From: Actinomycetes bacterium
GTDB taxonomy: Bacteria; Actinomycetota; Aquicultoria; SURF-47; JAUUWJ01
Reading direction: 5' to 3'
Length of the DNA stretch: 9,488 nucleotides
Assembly: GCA_030589175.1 (NCBI GenBank)
Contig: JAUUWJ010000015.1
Span: 1-9,488 of the forward strand
Made by a program: the position numbers and the translations under genes
Shown here: one piece after another, positions 6,129-9,488 of the stretch
Layout: every line of letters starts with the position of its first letter
Numbering within the stretch: the first letter of the stretch is position 1
The notes under the pieces: generated by a model
Told to the model about the DNA's origin: nothing
Database searches by the model: none
What the model saw: only the letters and a program-made list of their open reading frames with translations

Positions 6129-6130
6129 TT

Positions 6131-7072
6131 ATGGCGTTTCTAGAAACTAAAGATTTTCTTGATTTTACTGAGCTGACAAAAGATGAAGTTTATAAAATAC
6201 TAAGTTTGTCTTCAGAGTTGAAAAAAGAAGGGAAAAACAAAAAGCGCTATGACATCGAAGGAAAGACGGTAGCGCTAATATTTAACAAGCCCTCAACAAG
6301 GACACGAGTTTCTTTTGAAGCCGGCATATTTCAGTTGGGAGGCAATCCGATTTATTTGCATTCGAGCGATCTTCAAATTAAGAGGGGGGAGACAATTTCA
6401 GACACGGCGAAAGTGTTGTCAAGTTACACGGATCTTATTGTAATTCGTACCCATGCGCATGAAGAGGCACAAGAATTGGCCAAGCATGCTTCGATACCGG
6501 TAGTTAATGCTTTAACCGATCTATACCATCCTTGCCAGGCGCTCGCTGATCTATTAACAGTTCAAGAGCATAAGGAACGTTTAGGCGGAATAAACTTGGC
6601 TTATTTTGGAGATGGAAACAATGTTTGCCACTCTTTGATGATTGCGGCCAAGAAGTGCGGAATCAATATGAAAATTGCTACACCGAAAGGGTTTGAACCA
6701 AGCAAGGATGTTGTTAAATTGACCGAACACATGGAAGGCGAAGGTAAAATTGAAGTTTTCAATGACTCGGCCAAAGCGGCATCTAAAGCCGATGTTTTGT
6801 ATACGGATGTCTGGGTTTCAATGGGCGAGGAAGACGAAGACAAACATCTTACTTTGTTTAAGCCGTATCAGATAAACAAAGAATTGGTCTCTAAGGCAAA
6901 AGATGATGCTATTGTAATGCATTGCTTGCCTGCTCACAGAGGAGAAGAGATAACTGCTGATGTCATCGATAGCAAACAAAGCGTTATTTTTGATCAAGCT
7001 GAAAACAGGTTGTATACGCAAAAGGCTTTACTTGTCGGCTTAATAGGAGTTGAGCATGAAAACATCCTCTAA
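6131..7072 (+). CDS. argF: Ornithine carbamoyltransferase
   Basis: Joins carbamoyl phosphate to ornithine to give citrulline. From the ATG at 6131 the protein has 313 residues, the usual length for anabolic enzymes. The carbamoyl-phosphate loop is STRTR (55-59), with IRTH at 106-109 and HPCQALADLLT at 133-143. The second domain carries FGDGNNVCHS (159-168), the ornithine loop DVWVSMGEE (226-234), the catalytic HCLPAHRGEE (264-273) and ENRLYTQKALL (291-301). The set of motifs, including HPCQ, SMG and HCLP, separates it from aspartate carbamoyltransferase. Its last 17 nt overlap argR, implying translational coupling. No carbamoyl phosphate synthase gene is visible in this window, so that substrate must come from elsewhere. 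Confidence 0.95.
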   Translation: MAFLETKDFLDFTELTKDEVYKILSLSSELKKEGKNKKRYDIEGKTVALIFNKPSTRTRVSFEAGIFQLGGNPIYLHSSDLQIKRGETISDTAKVLSSYTDLIVIRTHAHEEAQELAKHASIPVVNALTDLYHPCQALADLLTVQEHKERLGGINLAYFGDGNNVCHSLMIAAKKCGINMKIATPKGFEPSKDVVKLTEHMEGEGKIEVFNDSAKAASKADVLYTDVWVSMGEEDEDKHLTLFKPYQINKELVSKAKDDAIVMHCLPAHRGEEITADVIDSKQSVIFDQAENRLYTQKALLVGLIGVEHENIL

Positions 7073-7490
7073 GCAAGAAAGGATTAATCTGATAAAGGAG
7101 TTCATTAAGCATAAAGAAGTTCGCACACAGGAAGAGTTGCTTAATTATCTTGAATCTCAGGGACTTCAAGTAACTCAGGCAACAGTTTCAAGGGATGTTT
7201 CTGAGGTGGGATTGCAGAAGAAAGGTACCGGATACTATGTCTTAGCAGAAGAAATCGAATTAAAGTCTATTTTTAAGACGCTTGTGAAAAAGATTAATTC
7301 TAGCATGAATATCGTTCTTGTAAGCACGGTAGCCGGCGCAGCCCAGACGGTTGCGCGCTACATAGATTCAGCGAAAATCAGCGGGGTATTGGGCTCGGTT
7401 GCCGGAGATGATACCATTTTTCTATTAGTCTCGGAAAATGTACCGGCGCGAGCAGTAGTAAAAAAATTAAAAGCTTTTAAGGAGGGCTAA
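7056..7490 (+). CDS. argR: Arginine repressor
   Basis: Arginine-responsive regulator that normally works as a hexamer binding ARG boxes. The 144-residue protein has an N-terminal winged helix (about 1-65) with the recognition motif TQATVSRDVSEVGL (40-53; Ser45-Arg46 contact DNA in homologues). The C-terminal arginine-binding, trimerising domain contains GAAQTVARYID (94-104) and GSVAGDDTIFLLV (113-125), with the Gly-Asp-Asp that binds arginine in this family. AGGAG at 7045-7049 is 6 nt before the ATG at 7056. An in-frame TTG at 7050 lies against the binding site itself and is unlikely to be used. Being inside the operon, it should be autoregulated through the argC promoter. The position between argF and argG is the same as in mycobacteria and streptomycetes. 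Confidence 0.95.
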   Translation: MKTSSKQERINLIKEFIKHKEVRTQEELLNYLESQGLQVTQATVSRDVSEVGLQKKGTGYYVLAEEIELKSIFKTLVKKINSSMNIVLVSTVAGAAQTVARYIDSAKISGVLGSVAGDDTIFLLVSENVPARAVVKKLKAFKEG

Positions 7491-7491
7491 A

Positions 7492-8730
7492 ATGGCCAAA
7501 AATAAAAAAGTTGTACTAGCATATTCCGGCGGTTTAGATACCTCCGTAGTTATTAAATGGCTTACTGAGAAAGGGTATGAAGTCTATGCCTTGATGGTTG
7601 ATGTGGGGCAAGGCGGCGATCTTAAAGAAGCAGGCAATAAAGCTTTAAAAATAGGCGCAAAGGAAGTTTATTTAGTCGATGCTAAAAAAGAATTCATTAG
7701 CGATTTTGTTTGGCCGGCTTTAAAAGCCAATACTAAATATCAGGGAAAATATGCTTTAGCTACTGCTTTATCAAGGCCTCTTATCGGAAAATTGTTAGCT
7801 AGTAAAGCGACAGAAATTGGGGCAAGCTATATAGCTCATGGCTCAACCGGAAAAGGAAATGACCAAGTACGGATTGAGCTGGCGGCAACTGCTCATGCTC
7901 CCGACGTGGAAATTTTAGCCCCGGTCAGGGATTGGGATATGAGCCGCACACAGGAGCTTGATTATGCTAAAAAACACGGTATTGAAGTCGAGGCGAGCAA
8001 GAAAAAGCCTTACAGTATCGACCAGAATCTCTGGGGCCGCAGTATCGAATGCGGAGTCTTGGAAGATCCTTGGGTCGAACCGCCGGCTGATGCTTTTTCT
8101 TGGACAAAAGCACCAGAAGTTGCAAAAGAAAAACATGATTATTTAAATATCGTATTTAAAGGCGGCGTTCCAACTGCTTTGGATGAGAAAAAACTGGCAC
8201 CTGTTGACCTTGTTAAAGAATTAAACAGTTTTGCTGGTAAGCACGGAGTTGGCCGGATAGATATGGTCGAAGATCGCTTGGTAGGCATAAAGTCTCGTGA
8301 GATTTATGAACAACCTGCAGCATCGGTTTTATTGACCGCTCACTCAGAACTTGAGAGCTTAGTGTTAGAAAAACAGCTTTTAAATTTTAAGCAGATGGTG
8401 GATGCTGAGTATAGCCGTCTTATTTATAACGGCCAATGGTATTCTCCGCTAAAGGATGGATTGAGTGCTTTTATCGAAAACACCCAGAATTTAGTGCACG
8501 GGACGATACGCATGAAGTTTTATAAAGGAAATGCTTGGGTTGTCGGGCGATTTTCGGATAATTCGTTATACGATAAAGACTTGGCTACTTATGGAGGAGA
8601 CAGCAATTTTGACGAAAGCGCGGCAAAAGGTTTCATTGATATTTACGGAATGGGACTCAAGACTTGGAGTAAGAAGAAAGGCAAAATGAAACCGGGGTCT
8701 TGTTCGTGTGATCAAGGAGAATGCAAATGA
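7492..8730 (+). CDS. argG: Argininosuccinate synthase
   Basis: Condenses citrulline and aspartate, using ATP, to argininosuccinate. The 412-residue protein begins with the ATP pyrophosphatase loop AYSGGLDTS (10-18). It continues with HGSTGKGNDQVRIE (116-129), aspartate and citrulline contacts, and YSIDQNLWGRSIECGVLEDPW (174-194, a family signature). The multimerisation region near the C-terminus includes TYGGDSNFDESAAKGF. AAGGAGG (7479-7485) is 6 nt before the ATG, and one base separates it from the argR stop. An odd feature is the final dozen residues, a Lys-rich linker followed by a short tail with Cys404, Cys406 and Cys411. I do not recall such a tail in typical ArgG proteins, and its role is unknown. 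The gene overlaps argH by 4 nt. Confidence 0.96.
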   Translation: MAKNKKVVLAYSGGLDTSVVIKWLTEKGYEVYALMVDVGQGGDLKEAGNKALKIGAKEVYLVDAKKEFISDFVWPALKANTKYQGKYALATALSRPLIGKLLASKATEIGASYIAHGSTGKGNDQVRIELAATAHAPDVEILAPVRDWDMSRTQELDYAKKHGIEVEASKKKPYSIDQNLWGRSIECGVLEDPWVEPPADAFSWTKAPEVAKEKHDYLNIVFKGGVPTALDEKKLAPVDLVKELNSFAGKHGVGRIDMVEDRLVGIKSREIYEQPAASVLLTAHSELESLVLEKQLLNFKQMVDAEYSRLIYNGQWYSPLKDGLSAFIENTQNLVHGTIRMKFYKGNAWVVGRFSDNSLYDKDLATYGGDSNFDESAAKGFIDIYGMGLKTWSKKKGKMKPGSCSCDQGECK

Positions 8731-9488
8731 AACTTTGGAGTGGACGCTTTACAAAGAGCACTGACCAATTAGTAGATAAATTTATGGCTTCTTTTCCTTG
8801 GGATTTGCGGCTGTATCCCTATGAAATCAGGGCAAGTATCGAGCATGTCAAGATGCTAGCCGTGCAAAAGATTATTTCAGATAAAGAAGCTGATGAGATC
8901 AAAAGCGGGCTCAATAGGATTTTCAGGGATCTTGAAGGCGGAAAACTGCAGTTTAATGAATCGGATGAAGATATTCACATGGCAATAGAGCGTGAGCTTA
9001 TCGATCGCATTGGAACAGTTGGCGGCAAGATGCATACGGCAAGGAGCCGAAACGATCAGGTGTTAACCGATATGCGAATGTATATCAAAGACGAAATAAA
9101 AGATACGCAAAAATTAATTATTGATCTGCAGAAAGTGCTTATCAAGATGTCTGAAGCTCATCAGGAGACCATAATGCCTGGTTATACGCACTTACAAAAA
9201 GCTCAGCCTATTCTTTTCGGGCATTACCTGATGGCTTATTTTTTTATGTTTGAACGGGACAAAAACAGGCTTAGTTGTGCTTTAAGGCGGACGGATATTA
9301 TGCCTTTAGGCAGCGGCGCTCTTGCCGGAACAACTTTTAATATTGACCGCGTATTAGTAGCCGAGAAGCTGGATTTTCATAAGATTACTGAAAACAGCTT
9401 AGACGCTGTCAGCAGCCGAGATTTTCTACTGGAGTTTTTAGCCGACCTGGCAATTTTAGGCTTGAATTTTTCTCGCCTGGCTGAAGAC
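8727..9488 (+). CDS. argH: Argininosuccinate lyase (3' end outside window)
   Basis: Cleaves argininosuccinate to arginine and fumarate, the last step. The first 254 codons are present, about 55 percent of the usual length of about 460. The start MKLWSGRF is the family hallmark. Downstream are DEDIHMAIERELI (80-92), GGKMHTARSRNDQV (99-112), PGYTHLQKAQPILFGH (151-166, with the catalytic-site His of the THLQ motif) and PLGSGALAGTTF (194-205). The reading frame is open to the window edge; the catalytic serine loop (GSSxMPxKKN) lies beyond it. The ATG overlaps the argG stop as ATGA, with AAGGAGA at 8714-8720, 6 nt upstream. No truncation is apparent other than the window boundary. Confidence 0.95.
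   Translation, partial: MKLWSGRFTKSTDQLVDKFMASFPWDLRLYPYEIRASIEHVKMLAVQKIISDKEADEIKSGLNRIFRDLEGGKLQFNESDEDIHMAIERELIDRIGTVGGKMHTARSRNDQVLTDMRMYIKDEIKDTQKLIIDLQKVLIKMSEAHQETIMPGYTHLQKAQPILFGHYLMAYFFMFERDKNRLSCALRRTDIMPLGSGALAGTTFNIDRVLVAEKLDFHKITENSLDAVSSRDFLLEFLADLAILGLNFSRLAED

Noticed and set aside
6080..6130. Upstream in-frame ATG extending ArgF by 17 residues
   Set aside because: The extension lies inside argD, lacks a ribosome binding site and has no family resemblance. GGAGGAG at 6116-6122 points to the ATG at 6131.
7050..7055. TTG as argR start
   Set aside because: It directly touches the AGGAG sequence; the ATG two codons later has proper 6-nt spacing.
1..9488. CRISPR array, insertion sequence, rRNA or tRNA genes
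   Set aside because: No spaced direct repeats of array type, transposase motifs, terminal inverted repeats, cloverleafs or rRNA-like stretches were found on either strand.

Overview
This window is almost entirely one long plus-strand arginine biosynthesis operon, with a divergently transcribed membrane-protein gene at its left edge. The operon order is argC-argJ-argB-argD-argF-argR-argG-argH. It encodes every step from glutamate (via N-acetylglutamate) to arginine, plus the pathway repressor ArgR. No argA or argE is needed if ArgJ recycles the acetyl group and acts bifunctionally, which the sequence alone cannot prove.

Layout. Positions 1-1550 (minus strand) hold the N-terminal 516 codons of a multi-pass membrane protein resembling the YfhO family; its 3' end lies outside the window. 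Positions 1551-1734 are the divergent control region. It has a good extended -10 promoter so close to the argC ATG that the transcript should be nearly leaderless, a 25-bp AT-rich inverted repeat just upstream of the -35, and a weaker candidate promoter facing the membrane gene. Positions 1735-9488 are the arg genes. Most junctions are tight: argD-argF has a 2-nt gap, argF-argR a 17-nt overlap, argR-argG a 1-nt gap and argG-argH a 4-nt ATGA overlap. The two exceptions are the gaps on either side of argB, 57 and 61 nt. Both contain degenerate tandem repeats of period 7: a G-rich one before argB that meets the four-G-tract quadruplex rule, and an A/T-rich one after argB. A perfect 9-bp hairpin encloses the argB stop codon.

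How the genes work together. ArgJ makes N-acetylglutamate and later recovers ornithine. ArgB, ArgC and ArgD phosphorylate, reduce and transaminate it to N-acetylornithine. ArgF carbamoylates ornithine to citrulline, and ArgG and ArgH convert citrulline to arginine. ArgR should repress the operon when arginine is plentiful. ArgB carries the N-terminal helix typical of arginine-inhibited kinases, so feedback is expected at both transcript and enzyme level.

Organism. This is a bacterium of fairly low GC (about 40 percent by eye) using AGGAGG-type ribosome binding sites. The exact order argCJBDFRGH is the classical actinobacterial one (for example mycobacteria), and leaderless mRNAs are also common there, but base composition is far from typical high-GC Actinobacteria. 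A deep-branching or uncultivated lineage is plausible. I cannot assign it further. The coding content is ordinary; the unusual material is in the non-coding junctions.
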